Origin: JAGWBJ01 sp034423015
Lineage (GTDB): Bacteria > Chloroflexota > Dehalococcoidia > Lucifugimonadales > JAGWBF01
Length of the DNA stretch: 64,000 nt
Direction of reading: 5' to 3'
Assembly: GCA_034423015.1 (NCBI GenBank)
Contig: DAOUJG010000024.1
Coordinates: 1-64,000 of the forward strand
Part shown: in pieces, positions 15,027-23,097 of the stretch
How positions within the stretch are numbered: position 1 is the first letter of the stretch
Layout of the letters: every line of letters starts with the position of its first letter
Position numbers and translations under genes: made by a program
Notes under the pieces: model-generated
The model's database searches: none
The model's input: only the letters and a program-made list of their open reading frames with translations
What the model was told of the DNA's origin: nothing

Positions 15027-17075
15027 CTATGGCGCCCATACGTTGAAGTCCTCGAAGCTCGGCTGGCCATCGTGATCGCGGAAGTAGTCGCCCATCGCGC
15101 TGACGTTCCCCGAGTCGAGGTTGTGGCCCAGGTCCAGCTTGGCCACCAAACGTTCGTTGACGAAGAACCACCCGGACTCCTCGAACGCGATGACCACCAG
15201 GTGATTTCTACTCCGCAGGCTTATGCCCGTATCCCGAAGATAGCCTGACGCCACGTCTGTGTACTCGTTGTCACCAACGTCGCGGGTGTCGTGGAACCAC
15301 CATGAGTTGTCGGTCAGGCCGATGACTTCCAGGCGGTTGACCTCTGGATTGCGAATCAAGAACCCATAGCTCCAGTCATTACCTCTGGGGTTAGCGAACT
15401 CGGCCTCCGCGAAGAAATCCCGAGTTTGAACACCACTTCGGTGTGTACCAATGTGACCAGGCTCCCTTTCCACCTTCCCGTCGGCGGGGCCGTAGCGCCT
15501 GGTCAACCGGTCGCCCCTGAAGTTCTCGAACCGGGTGACGGCTCCGGCGACCTCATCGCCTTCGAACGCCCCGGTGATGACGGCAACGTCGCCGGCACCG
15601 GTTACGTCCGATAAGTCGAGGTTGGAGACGAATTCGCCGTTGACGAAAAGCCAGCCGCGCTCTTGGATGGCCACGACCCTCAGGTGGTTGCGGCCCCCTG
15701 GGCCGGTGTTGAAGGTCGTCAGGGTCCCACTGCTAACTACTTCGCGAGGAGGCTCGTCTCCCACAATCAACGACCAACGCCGGTCGCTGGTAACTACGAT
15801 GTGAATGGCTGGGCCAGTGGCCTTGTTCCGAAGGAAGAACCCATAGTCCCAGTCGTTGGAAGCCGCCGAATAAGGGTTGACAAACGTGGCTTCGACCATC
15901 ATGTCGGCGATGGAGACGTCGGCGTACTCGGTCTTGATGAAGCCGCTGGACGGGTCGTGCGGGAGATCACCGTCGATGGGGCCGAAATCGTGGGTCTGCC
16001 CCGGTCCGGGCGTGGCCCCCGGCCGGCGGGTTGGCATGGGCGTGGGACCCGGGGTGCCGGCCTGAAGGGTGGGGATGAGCTGCTGCACCGTACTCTCGGA
16101 TATGGCGAAGCCAACTCCCTCGACGGGCCTTCCGCTGTCCGTTTCCTCGTAACGAAAGGTGTTGATGCCCAGGATGCGTCCCGACGTCGACAGCATGGGA
16201 CCACCGCTGTTGCCCGGATTGATAGCCGCGTCGGTCTGGATCACGAAGCTGAGGTACTCCGAATCGTAGCGCACCGCCGACACGATGCCGCGGGTCACAG
16301 TGGCCTCTCCCGGCAGCCCCAGGGGGTAGCCCATGGCCACGACCTCGTCCCCCGGCTGCAGGGCCACCGCGTCGCCGAAGGCCAGGGCCTCGAAGCTGCC
16401 GCAGCAGATGCTGACCACGGCCAGGTCGCGAACGCTGTCCGTCCCCAGGACCGTTCCGCTATAGGCGGCCGAATCGTTTACCGTGACGCTGACCCGCGCC
16501 TCGCCTTCTACGACGTGGTGGTTGGTAACAACGAACCCGGTTTGACCCTGGGTCTCAAAGATGACCCCCGAGCCGGACCCGAAACCGGTCTCGATTCGCA
16601 CCACGGCGGGCCTGACTTGCCTCAGCATCGCGGTCAACAGGGCCGCGGGGTCCTTGGTGGGCGTGGGCACGGGCGTAGCAGTCGGGACCGGAGTGGGCGT
16701 GGGTACGGGCGTAGCAGTCGGGGTGGGGGTTGGAACGGGGGTTGGAGTGGGGGTTGGTGTGGGGACGGGCGTCGGCGTCGGAGTTGCCGTCGGCACTGGT
16801 GTCGCCGTTGGGGTGGGCGTCGGGGTCGGGGTCGGCGTGGGGGTAGGCATGGCGGCGACGGTGGCGGCCATGCGTGCCTCGACGGTGGCGTCGATGTCCG
16901 GCGTCGGGGTGGGAGTCTCAGTGGGCAGGGCGGCGGCCACGGCGGCCTCGACGGTGGCGCCCAGGTCCGGCGCGGCCGTGGGGGTGGCGGTGGGGGCGTG
17001 GGTGGGGCTCTCCCCGGCACAGGCCATTACCGCCAGCGGGACCAAGGCCAGGGCAAAAAGGCTCAGGACTCTCAT
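15027..17075 (-). CDS. Secreted HtrA-like serine protease lipoprotein with Thr-Pro linker and duplicated C-terminal domain
   Basis: A 682-residue exported protein. Residues 1-20 form a lipoprotein signal (LAVMAC, acylation at C19). About 30-145 are a low-complexity Thr/Pro/Val linker that should span the envelope. The trypsin-like protease domain has His in TNHHVVEG, Asp in SVRDLAVVSI and Ser in NPGNSGGP. There is no PDZ domain. Instead the C-terminal 310 residues contain two copies of a beta-rich module of about 150 residues (W-x-YGF-x2-RN, GRNHLRVVAIQERGW / SRNHLVVIAFEESGW, FVN, LDL, FE-x-F), resembling concanavalin-like folds. Surface proteolysis or ligand binding is likely. It stands alone between a convergent gene and a pseudogene. 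Confidence 0.88.
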   Translation of the reverse strand: MRVLSLFALALVPLAVMACAGESPTHAPTATPTAAPDLGATVEAAVAAALPTETPTPTPDIDATVEARMAATVAAMPTPTPTPTPTPTPTATPVPTATPTPTPVPTPTPTPTPVPTPTPTATPVPTPTPVPTATPVPTPTKDPAALLTAMLRQVRPAVVRIETGFGSGSGVIFETQGQTGFVVTNHHVVEGEARVSVTVNDSAAYSGTVLGTDSVRDLAVVSICCGSFEALAFGDAVALQPGDEVVAMGYPLGLPGEATVTRGIVSAVRYDSEYLSFVIQTDAAINPGNSGGPMLSTSGRILGINTFRYEETDSGRPVEGVGFAISESTVQQLIPTLQAGTPGPTPMPTRRPGATPGPGQTHDFGPIDGDLPHDPSSGFIKTEYADVSIADMMVEATFVNPYSAASNDWDYGFFLRNKATGPAIHIVVTSDRRWSLIVGDEPPREVVSSGTLTTFNTGPGGRNHLRVVAIQERGWLFVNGEFVSNLDLSDVTGAGDVAVITGAFEGDEVAGAVTRFENFRGDRLTRRYGPADGKVEREPGHIGTHRSGVQTRDFFAEAEFANPRGNDWSYGFLIRNPEVNRLEVIGLTDNSWWFHDTRDVGDNEYTDVASGYLRDTGISLRSRNHLVVIAFEESGWFFVNERLVAKLDLGHNLDSGNVSAMGDYFRDHDGQPSFEDFNVWAP
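16640..16870 (-). repeat. Low-complexity Thr-Pro coding repeat
   Basis: An irregular run of short units (Thr-Pro, Val-Pro and Ala-Thr-Pro codons) within the protease gene. Such tracts are prone to slippage and to assembly error, so the linker length should be treated as approximate. Confidence 0.8.
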
Positions 17076-17139
17076 TTTGGAATTACCCTGAACTCGTTGT
17101 TTGCAACCCTCAGTGTGCCATTCCGCAGCGTTCCGCCAA

Positions 17140-17171
17140 TGTCGTTCCGAGGAGCGGAGCGACGAGGAACC
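17140..17171. repeat. Dispersed ATTCC/GGAATGAC repeat, copy 2
   Basis: TGTCGTTCCGAGGAGCGGAG followed by CGACGAGGAACC, the inverted orientation of the consensus, touching the stop of the GIY-YIG remnant. Confidence 0.65.
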
Positions 17172-17492
17172 TAAAATGTTTCCCCAGTGTCATCGTACCA
17201 CTCAAGCGATAAGTCCTTCCACGTTGGATTGAGCGCCTCGATAAGGGCCGTTTTCTTGCTGCGACGCCATGCTTTGATTTGCTTCTCTGGGCGATCGCTG
17301 ATGTGACGTCCGGGGTTTGGGCGTAGTATACAAGCCAGGTCACGTTGTATTTCTCAGTAAAGCCCGGCACGAGCTTGAGTTTGTGTTCGTATACACGTCT
17401 CACAAGATCGTTGGTGACGCCAACGTAGAGGGGGTCCTGGTGCTATTGGTCAGTATGTACACATGGTATGCGTGGAGCGGCTTTACTGGCAT
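17171..17492 (-). pseudogene. Frameshifted GIY-YIG endonuclease
   Basis: Read across three frames, this is a complete small GIY-YIG nuclease of the UPF0213/YhbQ kind. ATG at 17492 begins MPVKPLHAYHVYILTNSTRT. One base missing in a C run (C5 where C6 is needed) shifts the frame before LYVGVTNDLVRRVYEHK. A second single-base loss near 17290 precedes EKQIKAWRRSKKTALIE and NPTWKDLSLEWYDD. The stop is at 17171-17173. Two losses in one short gene suggest decay, although the homopolymer position leaves room for sequencing error. It is flanked by dispersed repeats on both sides (17140-17171 and 17501-17572). Confidence 0.8.
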
Positions 17493-17500
17493 GGTTTTGT

Positions 17501-17525
17501 GATTCCTCGCTGCGCTCGGAATGAC
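17501..17525. repeat. Dispersed ATTCC/GGAATGAC repeat, copy 3
   Basis: GATTCCTCGCTGCGCTCGGA followed by ATGAC, a near-perfect match to the consensus, and expanded to the right into a tandem array (17520-17572). Confidence 0.75.
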
Positions 17526-17572
17526 ATGGGAGAGGGCTTCGGGATGACATGGGAGAGGGCTTCGGAATGACA
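17520..17572. repeat. 23-bp tandem repeat, about 2.3 copies, next to a dispersed repeat
   Basis: Units starting AATGACATGGGAGAGGG at 17520 and GATGACATGGGAGAGGG at 17543, followed by a partial third unit. They extend the GGAATGAC end of the dispersed repeat at 17501-17525. Confidence 0.75.
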
Positions 17573-17599
17573 AGCGGCTAATCCGTGCGTTGCCTGAGC

Positions 17600-18634
17600 C
17601 TACTCGTGCTCGCGGCACCAGTCCTTGACGGCCCTGGGGATCTCCAGCAGGTTCTCCAGCTTGCTTGCCAGGGGTATGGCGCACTCGGGGGCGATCATGT
17701 CCACCCCGGCGTCCATGCACCGGTACACCTCCGCCCGGACCTGCTCCGGGCCCCGGGCGTAGAGGGTCTCGGGGTTGTTGACGTTGCCAGCCAGGCGGAT
17801 CCGCCCGGCGGCGATGTCCATGGCCTCCTGGGGGTCGTTCTTGGAGTCGAAATGAAAGCACGCCATGCCCGTCTGGGCGACGTAGTCGAGGCGGTCCAGT
17901 GTGTTGCCGCAGATGTGCAGGATGAGGGGGCAGGGGATGCGCTCGGCCATCTCCTGGTGTATCTCCAGCAGGAACTTGCGGTAGTACTCGCCGCTGACCA
18001 GGTCCCCCGTGGCGTGGTCCGGGAAGGTGAGGGCGTCGGCCCCCGCTTCGATCTGGGCCAGGGCGAACAGGACGGATATCTCCTTCATCAGGTCCAGGCA
18101 CCGGCGTGTCTTGTCGGGGTCGTCGATGGACATGAGCAGGAAGTTCTCGACGCCGAAGACGTGGTAGCCAAGGGTCCACGGCCCCATGGCCTTGCCGATG
18201 ATGGCCGCCTCGCCGCCGTACTCCCGTTTCAGTATCTCCAGGGACTTCAACACGCAGCGGTTGTCGGGGTGGTCCAGGAACCCCTCGGGTATGCGCACGT
18301 CCTCGGGCTCGCGCCAGATGGGGTTGTACATGCGGACGGTGGGCCAGTTGTCCTTCTCCTCCCACTGCATCTCACAGCCCAGGGCGGAGGACTCCTGGAT
18401 GATGGAGAAGACGGGCATGATGCTGTCGAAGCCCAGCTCGGTGTAGCCGGTGGCGGCCAGCCGGGCGTTCATCTCCGGGTCCCTGCAGGCGTCGGGGAAG
18501 GGGGCGTCCACCAGGTCCATGAGCTCGACGGTGGCGACGCTGGTGGGGTTGGACACTGGAGGCCTGTCCACGGGCTTTCCCGCCAGGGCGTTGAGCACCC
18601 GTTCCCGGGGTTTCATGGTCTCTACGAGGGCCAT
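17600..18634 (-). CDS. Uroporphyrinogen decarboxylase-family methyltransferase (MtaA/MtbA-like)
   Basis: A 344-residue TIM-barrel protein of the UroD superfamily. The zinc ligands of the methylcobamide-dependent branch appear as H-x-C in LILHICGNT and a later Cys in IAPECAIPL, so it belongs with methylcobamide methyltransferases rather than with heme-pathway HemE. Such enzymes move methyl groups between a corrinoid protein and a thiol or another acceptor. The ATG at 18632-18634 is preceded by AGGGAGGT with ideal spacing. It is the last gene of a minus-strand cluster that also has a homocysteine methyltransferase-like gene. The true acceptor cannot be read from sequence. Confidence 0.88.
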   Translation of the reverse strand: MALVETMKPRERVLNALAGKPVDRPPVSNPTSVATVELMDLVDAPFPDACRDPEMNARLAATGYTELGFDSIMPVFSIIQESSALGCEMQWEEKDNWPTVRMYNPIWREPEDVRIPEGFLDHPDNRCVLKSLEILKREYGGEAAIIGKAMGPWTLGYHVFGVENFLLMSIDDPDKTRRCLDLMKEISVLFALAQIEAGADALTFPDHATGDLVSGEYYRKFLLEIHQEMAERIPCPLILHICGNTLDRLDYVAQTGMACFHFDSKNDPQEAMDIAAGRIRLAGNVNNPETLYARGPEQVRAEVYRCMDAGVDMIAPECAIPLASKLENLLEIPRAVKDWCREHE

Positions 18635-18658
18635 GGTGTACACCTCCCTGGTCCTCCG

Positions 18659-18730
18659 GGGAGAGGAGGAGATTGTATCTGAGGGACACCCTCAGACTCC
18701 CGGCATAGGGGCTCCGCCCCTCTGCACTCC
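18659..18730. repeat. 72-bp dispersed repeat, copy A
   Basis: It runs from GAGAGGAGGAGATTGTA to CTCTGCACTCC and closely matches 27167-27236. The shared core includes GAGGGACACCCTCAGAC, CCCGGCA and a C/G-rich inverted element (GGGGCT..GCCCC). It lies between the 223-residue gene and the UroD-like gene. Confidence 0.75.
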
Positions 18731-18735
18731 GCGGT

Positions 18736-19407
18736 CTACGTTGGCGTGAACCCGGCGGTGCCGGTGGTGAGCTGGCCCCGAAGGGCGGCGGACTCCAGCA
18801 TGTCCTCAACCATGCTCACGTTGCGGGCGTAGGGCAGGAGGAGCCGGGCCAGCCGGTCGTGGCGGGCGCCGCAGGGGAAGGAGACCTCCCCCTCACCGAC
18901 CACCTCGGCCTCGCCATACCGTCTGAAGCCCGATGCAACGGCCCGCACACGGGCCGCCGCGTTGGGGGCCTCTCCCTCGGCGGATACCCGGTAGACCCAC
19001 CGGCCCCCGGACTCGGCCCCGGCGACGTCGAGCATCAGGCCCGACCGGGTATCCTTGACCGGGCCGTCGGGCGGGGAGAAGTCCGGGGCCTTCTCCACGG
19101 CCTGCATCAGCAGGAACCTCAGCGGACGGCCGTGGAGGTCGCCGCAGGGGAAGGTCGCCTGGTTGTGCCTGCCCTCCACGGGCGACATCCCTCCCAGCTC
19201 CACCAGCCGGTCCCGGACCTGCCGGAGGCGGTCCTCCACGCCCGGGCGCCGGCTGAAGCTCCACACTGTGGCGACTCGGTCCCTGGCATAGAGGCCCACG
19301 CTGATGCCGTGGAAGTGGGGGTCCATGGGCGCCAGCTCCAGGCACCGGCCGTACTCAGCCAACACCTGGGCCGCGCGGCCCCGGCCCGCCTCGCTTACAT
19401 GGGTCAT
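18736..19407 (-). CDS. Unrecognised protein with an internally duplicated FPCG-x2-H-x-R domain
   Basis: A 223-residue protein of no family known to me. Two halves of roughly 75 residues share a pattern: a beta-rich stretch with Trp, an Arg-rich helix, a Gly, then FPCG-x2-H-x-R-x2-R-x-LL. The first copy is TFPCGDLHGRPLRFLL and the second SFPCGARHDRLARLLL. The invariant Cys and His suggest a metal or cofactor site built by duplication. There is no signal peptide or membrane segment. It lies 28 bases downstream of the homocysteine methyltransferase-like gene on the same strand, and upstream of the UroD-like methyltransferase gene, so a part in methyl transfer is a reasonable guess from context. 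Confidence 0.65.
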   Translation of the reverse strand: MTHVSEAGRGRAAQVLAEYGRCLELAPMDPHFHGISVGLYARDRVATVWSFSRRPGVEDRLRQVRDRLVELGGMSPVEGRHNQATFPCGDLHGRPLRFLLMQAVEKAPDFSPPDGPVKDTRSGLMLDVAGAESGGRWVYRVSAEGEAPNAAARVRAVASGFRRYGEAEVVGEGEVSFPCGARHDRLARLLLPYARNVSMVEDMLESAALRGQLTTGTAGFTPT

Positions 19408-19435
19408 GGCTCTCTCTCGGCGCCGTCCAACGGCC

Positions 19436-20326
19436 CTAACCCCGCAGCCGGCCGGACAGGGCCCGGATGTGGTCGGGGGTCGTGCCGCAACAGCCGCCGA
19501 CGATGCTCACGCCCTCGTCGACCAGCGCCTGGAACCTCTCGGCCATCCAGTCCGGCCCCTCGGGGTACACCACCTCGCCGTTGCGCAGCTCGGGCAGGCC
19601 AGCGTTGGAGTGGATGAGCATGTAGCCGTCGGTGGCCTGCCGCATCTCCCGGGCCACGGCCAGCATGCCCTCGATGCCGTTGCCGCAGTTGGACCCCACC
19701 ACGTCGGCCCCGGCGGCGCTCAGCTCCGCCGCCGCCCGGGCGGGGGTGACTCCCATCATTGTGAAGAACCCCCGGGGCCCCTTGTCGAACACCATGGTGG
19801 CGATGGCCGGCAGGTTGGTGTTCTCCTTCACCGCCCTGACAGCAAGGGTGGCCTCTTCCAGGGCAGTCATCGTCTCGACCACCACCGCGTCGGCCCCTCC
19901 AGCCTCCAGGGCGGTGACCTGCTCCACGAAGGCCTCGAGCATCTCCTCCTGAGTCACCTCGCCCAGGGGCTCCAGGAACTCTCCGCTGGGCCCCACGGAG
20001 CCCACGACGTAGCCGCCGGGGAGAGCGGCGCTTCTGGCGTGCTCGGCGGCCAGGCGGTTGAGCTCCAACACCCTGTCGCCGTAGCCGTACTTCTTGAGCA
20101 TGAACCGGTTCCCGCCGAAGGAGTTGGTGAGCACCATGTCGGACCCGGCCTCGAAGTAGTCGGCGGCCATGCCCCTGACCAGCCCAGGGCGGCCCGCGTT
20201 GAGCTCCTCGGGGCAACCGCCGGGCTCCAGCCCCCGGGCCTGCAGGTAGGTGCCCGTGGCGCCGTCGGAGATGAGGACGTCCCCCCGGGCAAGCCGCTCC
20301 ATGATCGTTGGGCCCACAGCCTTCAC
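19436..20326 (-). CDS. Homocysteine S-methyltransferase family protein
   Basis: A 296-residue TIM-barrel methyltransferase. The zinc-binding cysteines are all present: VGSNCGNG mid-protein and GGCCGTTPDHI at the C-terminus. The N-terminus has the family's ISDGATGTYLQARGL. Relatives transfer methyl from betaine, S-methylmethionine, methyltetrahydrofolate or a corrinoid protein to homocysteine. The protein ends after the barrel, with no B12 or activation domain, so it could use the separate corrinoid protein encoded at 11860-12621. It is 10 bases downstream of the small membrane protein gene. Confidence 0.9.
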   Translation of the reverse strand: MKAVGPTIMERLARGDVLISDGATGTYLQARGLEPGGCPEELNAGRPGLVRGMAADYFEAGSDMVLTNSFGGNRFMLKKYGYGDRVLELNRLAAEHARSAALPGGYVVGSVGPSGEFLEPLGEVTQEEMLEAFVEQVTALEAGGADAVVVETMTALEEATLAVRAVKENTNLPAIATMVFDKGPRGFFTMMGVTPARAAAELSAAGADVVGSNCGNGIEGMLAVAREMRQATDGYMLIHSNAGLPELRNGEVVYPEGPDWMAERFQALVDEGVSIVGGCCGTTPDHIRALSGRLRG

Positions 20327-20336
20327 CGGCAGCGGT

Positions 20337-20549
20337 CTAGGCGTTCCAGCTCTTCATGTTCTCCCGGAACTTCTTGGGGGCGAAGAGACGGAGGGATATG
20401 ATGGTCCCGTACATGATGGACCCTATGACGGCGATAACGTTCAGGAAGGGCCCCGCGTAGGCCACGGCTATCCCTATGACCACGGCCCCCGCGGAGAGTG
20501 ATCCCATTGCCTTTGTGAGCCCCACCGGCGCCGCCAGCCCTGTACGCAT
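20337..20549 (-). CDS. Small two-helix membrane protein
   Basis: A 70-residue protein with a hydrophobic region of two probable membrane spans (residues about 17-53, including GAVVIGIAVAYAGPFLNVIAVIG split by Gly/Pro) and a basic C-terminus (RLFAPKKFRENMKSWNA). I do not recognise it. It is the first gene of the methyl-transfer operon and is 10 bases from the next, so it is probably real and co-expressed. Two such small proteins with a basic tail often sit at the membrane face, but no function can be given. Confidence 0.6.
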   Translation of the reverse strand: MRTGLAAPVGLTKAMGSLSAGAVVIGIAVAYAGPFLNVIAVIGSIMYGTIISLRLFAPKKFRENMKSWNA

Positions 20550-20656
20550 CCCATATCCTCCTGCTCTTGGCCGGCAGAACGCGAAGACAGCCGGCTCTCT
20601 GGCGGATATTGTATCACGAAAGGCACGGTTGCGGGTCGGGCGGGGAGCCCTGTCCC

Positions 20657-20687
20657 TTGACAGGGACGGCGCGTGTGCGCCTACAAT
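20657..20687 (+). promoter_or_regulatory. Predicted promoter very close to the ubiD start
   Basis: TTGACA (20657-20662), 19-base spacer, TACAAT (20682-20687). The ATG is at 20696, so the transcript would begin at or next to the start codon. The GAGG at 20688-20691 would then lie outside the mRNA, implying leaderless translation if this is the promoter used. Confidence 0.5.
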
Positions 20688-20695
20688 GAGGCGCT

Positions 20696-22150
20696 ATGCC
20701 TTACAGGGACCTGCGGGATTTCGTTGCCCACCTGGAGGACCGCGGCGACCTGAAGCGGATATCCGCCCCCGTCAGCTGGGACCTGGAGATCACGGAGATC
20801 TGCGACCGGACGGTCAAGAGCGGGGGACCCGCCCTCCTCTTCGAGAACGTCCAGGGCTACGATATACCAGTCCTCATCAACATCTTCGGCACCGAGCAAC
20901 GGATGGCCTGGGCCCTGGGGACCGAGCGACTGGACGAGCTGCCCCAGCGCGTGGAGGGCCTCCTGGGTATGATGCAGGGGCCTCCCCAGGGCCTCCGGGA
21001 GAAGCTGCGGACCCTGTGGCAGCTCAAGGACCTGGCGTCGTACCAGCCCCGGGTGGTGCGCAGCGGCCCCTGCCAGGAGGTGGTGCTGGAGGGGGACCAG
21101 GTCGACCTCTTCCGGTTCCCCATCCTCAAGTGCTGGCCGATGGACGCGGGGCGGTACATCACCCTCCCCCTGGTGATGACCAAGGACCCCGAGACGGGCG
21201 TGCGGAACCTGGGGATGTACCGGGTCCAGGTCTACGACAGCCGCACCGCCGCCATGCACTGGCAGACCCACAAGGTCGGGGCCAGCCACTACAGGCAGGG
21301 CGCCGAGCAGGGCGCCGAGCGCATCGACGTGGCCGTGTGCCTGGGCGGCGACCCGGCGACCATCTGGACGGGCTCGGCCCCTTTGCCCCCCGACGTGCCC
21401 GAGCTCATGGTCGCGGGCTTCATTCGCGAGGAGGGGGTGGAGCTGGTCAAAGCCCGGACGGTGGACCTCGAGGTGCCGGCCCACGCCGAGATCGTCATAG
21501 AGGGGTACGTGGCGCCCGGGGACGAGCGGCTGGAGGGGCCCTTCGGGGACCACACGGGGTACTACTCCATGGCGGACACGTACCCCACCCTCCACGTCAC
21601 CTGCATCACCCACCGCAGGGACCCCATATACCCAACCATCATCGTCGGCCGCCCGCCCATGGAGGACTACTACATGGGGAAGGTCACCGAGCGGGTGTTC
21701 CTCCCGGTAATCCGGATGGTCCTCCCCGAGGTGGTGGACATCAACATGCCCGCCGAGGGCGTGTTCCACAACCTGGTCATCGTCTCCATCAACAAGGAGT
21801 ACCCGGGCCAGACGCGCAAGGTGGTCTACGGCCTGTGGGGCCTGGGACTCATGTCCCTGGCCAAGGCCATCATAGTCGTGGACGGCTTCGTGGACGTCCA
21901 CGACCTGTCTGAGGTCACCTGGCGGGTCACCAACAACCTGGACGCCGCCCAGGACATCTTCTTCGCCAGCGGGCCGGTGGACGACCTCGACCACGCCTCG
22001 CCCACCCCCAAGTTCGGCAGCAAGGTCGGCCTGGACGCCACCGTCAAGGGGCCGATGGACGGCCGCGACCGCCAGTGGCCCCCGGATATCGTCATGACCC
22101 CCGAGGTGAAGGCCCTGGTGGACGGCAAATGGGCGGAGTACGGGCTATAG
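20696..22150 (+). CDS. ubiD: UbiD-family decarboxylase, menaquinone pathway
   Basis: A 484-residue prenylated-FMN-dependent decarboxylase. Family landmarks include DLRDFVAHLEDRGDLKRI at the start, the region with GRYITLPLVMTKDPETG, and the highly conserved LEGPFGDHTGYYS. In the setting of UbiA-, UbiX- and MenG-like genes it probably decarboxylates a prenylated naphthoate (the MqnL step of the futalosine route) or another aromatic acid. It is the first of four plus-strand genes. UbiX, two genes downstream, would supply the prenyl-FMN cofactor. No earlier mqn or men genes are in view, so the choice of route is inference. Confidence 0.9.
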   Translation: MPYRDLRDFVAHLEDRGDLKRISAPVSWDLEITEICDRTVKSGGPALLFENVQGYDIPVLINIFGTEQRMAWALGTERLDELPQRVEGLLGMMQGPPQGLREKLRTLWQLKDLASYQPRVVRSGPCQEVVLEGDQVDLFRFPILKCWPMDAGRYITLPLVMTKDPETGVRNLGMYRVQVYDSRTAAMHWQTHKVGASHYRQGAEQGAERIDVAVCLGGDPATIWTGSAPLPPDVPELMVAGFIREEGVELVKARTVDLEVPAHAEIVIEGYVAPGDERLEGPFGDHTGYYSMADTYPTLHVTCITHRRDPIYPTIIVGRPPMEDYYMGKVTERVFLPVIRMVLPEVVDINMPAEGVFHNLVIVSINKEYPGQTRKVVYGLWGLGLMSLAKAIIVVDGFVDVHDLSEVTWRVTNNLDAAQDIFFASGPVDDLDHASPTPKFGSKVGLDATVKGPMDGRDRQWPPDIVMTPEVKALVDGKWAEYGL

Positions 22151-22208
22151 AGCTCCAGAACCCAGGGGGAGGGGTCGTGAGTCACGGCGAGGGAGGGCCC
22201 TCGGCCCG

Positions 22209-23093
22209 ATGGGTATGCTAGCCAAGCCATCCGCCCTCCTTCACAAGGCGCACCTCTTCTACGAGGCGGTGCGGTTCGAGCACACCCTGTTCGCCCTGCC
22301 CTTCGCCTACATCGGCATGTTCCTGGCCGCCGACGGGCTGCCGACCGTGTCCCAGGTGATCTGGATCACCGTGGCCATGGTGGGCGCGCGGACCATCGCC
22401 ATGTCATCCAACCGGCTCATCCACTGGAAGGAGGACGCGGCCAACCCCCGCACCGCCGGGAGGCACCTGCCCCGGGGGCTCATCAAGCCCTGGGAGATGG
22501 CGACCCTGCTCCTGGCTTCCCTGGGGGTCTTCTTCTTCGCCGCGTCCCAGCTGAACGAGCTGGCCCTGATCCTGGCCCCGGTGGCCGCCGTCGTGGTCGT
22601 TGCCTACTCTTACGTCAAGTACCATAGCTGGGGCACCCACTTCGTCCTGGGTTGGGCCGACGCCATCGCCCCCGCAGGGGCCTGGATTGGGGTCGCGGGC
22701 AGCCTGAGCCCCGAATGCGTGCTCCTGGCCTTCGGAGTAGCCATGTGGATAGGCGGGTTCGACATCATCTACGCCTGCCAGGACCTGGAGTTCGACGAGA
22801 AGTACGGGGTCCACTCGATACCGCGGCGTTTCGGCGTGGAGGCGGCCTTCTGGTGGTACCGCTGCATGCACGTGCTCACCGCGGCGTCCCTGCTGGCCGT
22901 GGGCATCTGGATGGACCTGGGGGTGCTGTACTACGTGGGGTGGGCCATCGCCACGGCGCTGCTGGCCTACGAGCACACCTTGATAAAGCCCCACGACCTG
23001 TCCAAGCTGCAGCTCGCCTTCTTCACAATCAACGCCTACATCTCCCTGACCCTGCTCCTCTTCACGTCCCTGGCGGTGACTCTGTGGCGGTGA
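22209..23093 (+). CDS. UbiA-family prenyltransferase (MqnP-like)
   Basis: A 294-residue integral membrane enzyme with about eight hydrophobic segments that attaches the polyprenyl tail to an aromatic ring. The second Asp-rich motif is intact (ACQDLEFDEKYGVHSIPRRFG). In the first motif the usual NRxxDxxxD reads N68-R-L-I-H72-W-K-E-D76: the first Asp has become His while the following NPRTAGR is normal. ATG 22209 and ATG 22215 are both possible starts; GGGAGG lies 12 bases before the first. It sits between ubiD and ubiX, as expected for a menaquinone synthesis cluster. Confidence 0.9.
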   Translation: MGMLAKPSALLHKAHLFYEAVRFEHTLFALPFAYIGMFLAADGLPTVSQVIWITVAMVGARTIAMSSNRLIHWKEDAANPRTAGRHLPRGLIKPWEMATLLLASLGVFFFAASQLNELALILAPVAAVVVVAYSYVKYHSWGTHFVLGWADAIAPAGAWIGVAGSLSPECVLLAFGVAMWIGGFDIIYACQDLEFDEKYGVHSIPRRFGVEAAFWWYRCMHVLTAASLLAVGIWMDLGVLYYVGWAIATALLAYEHTLIKPHDLSKLQLAFFTINAYISLTLLLFTSLAVTLWR

Positions 23094-23097
23094 CCCT

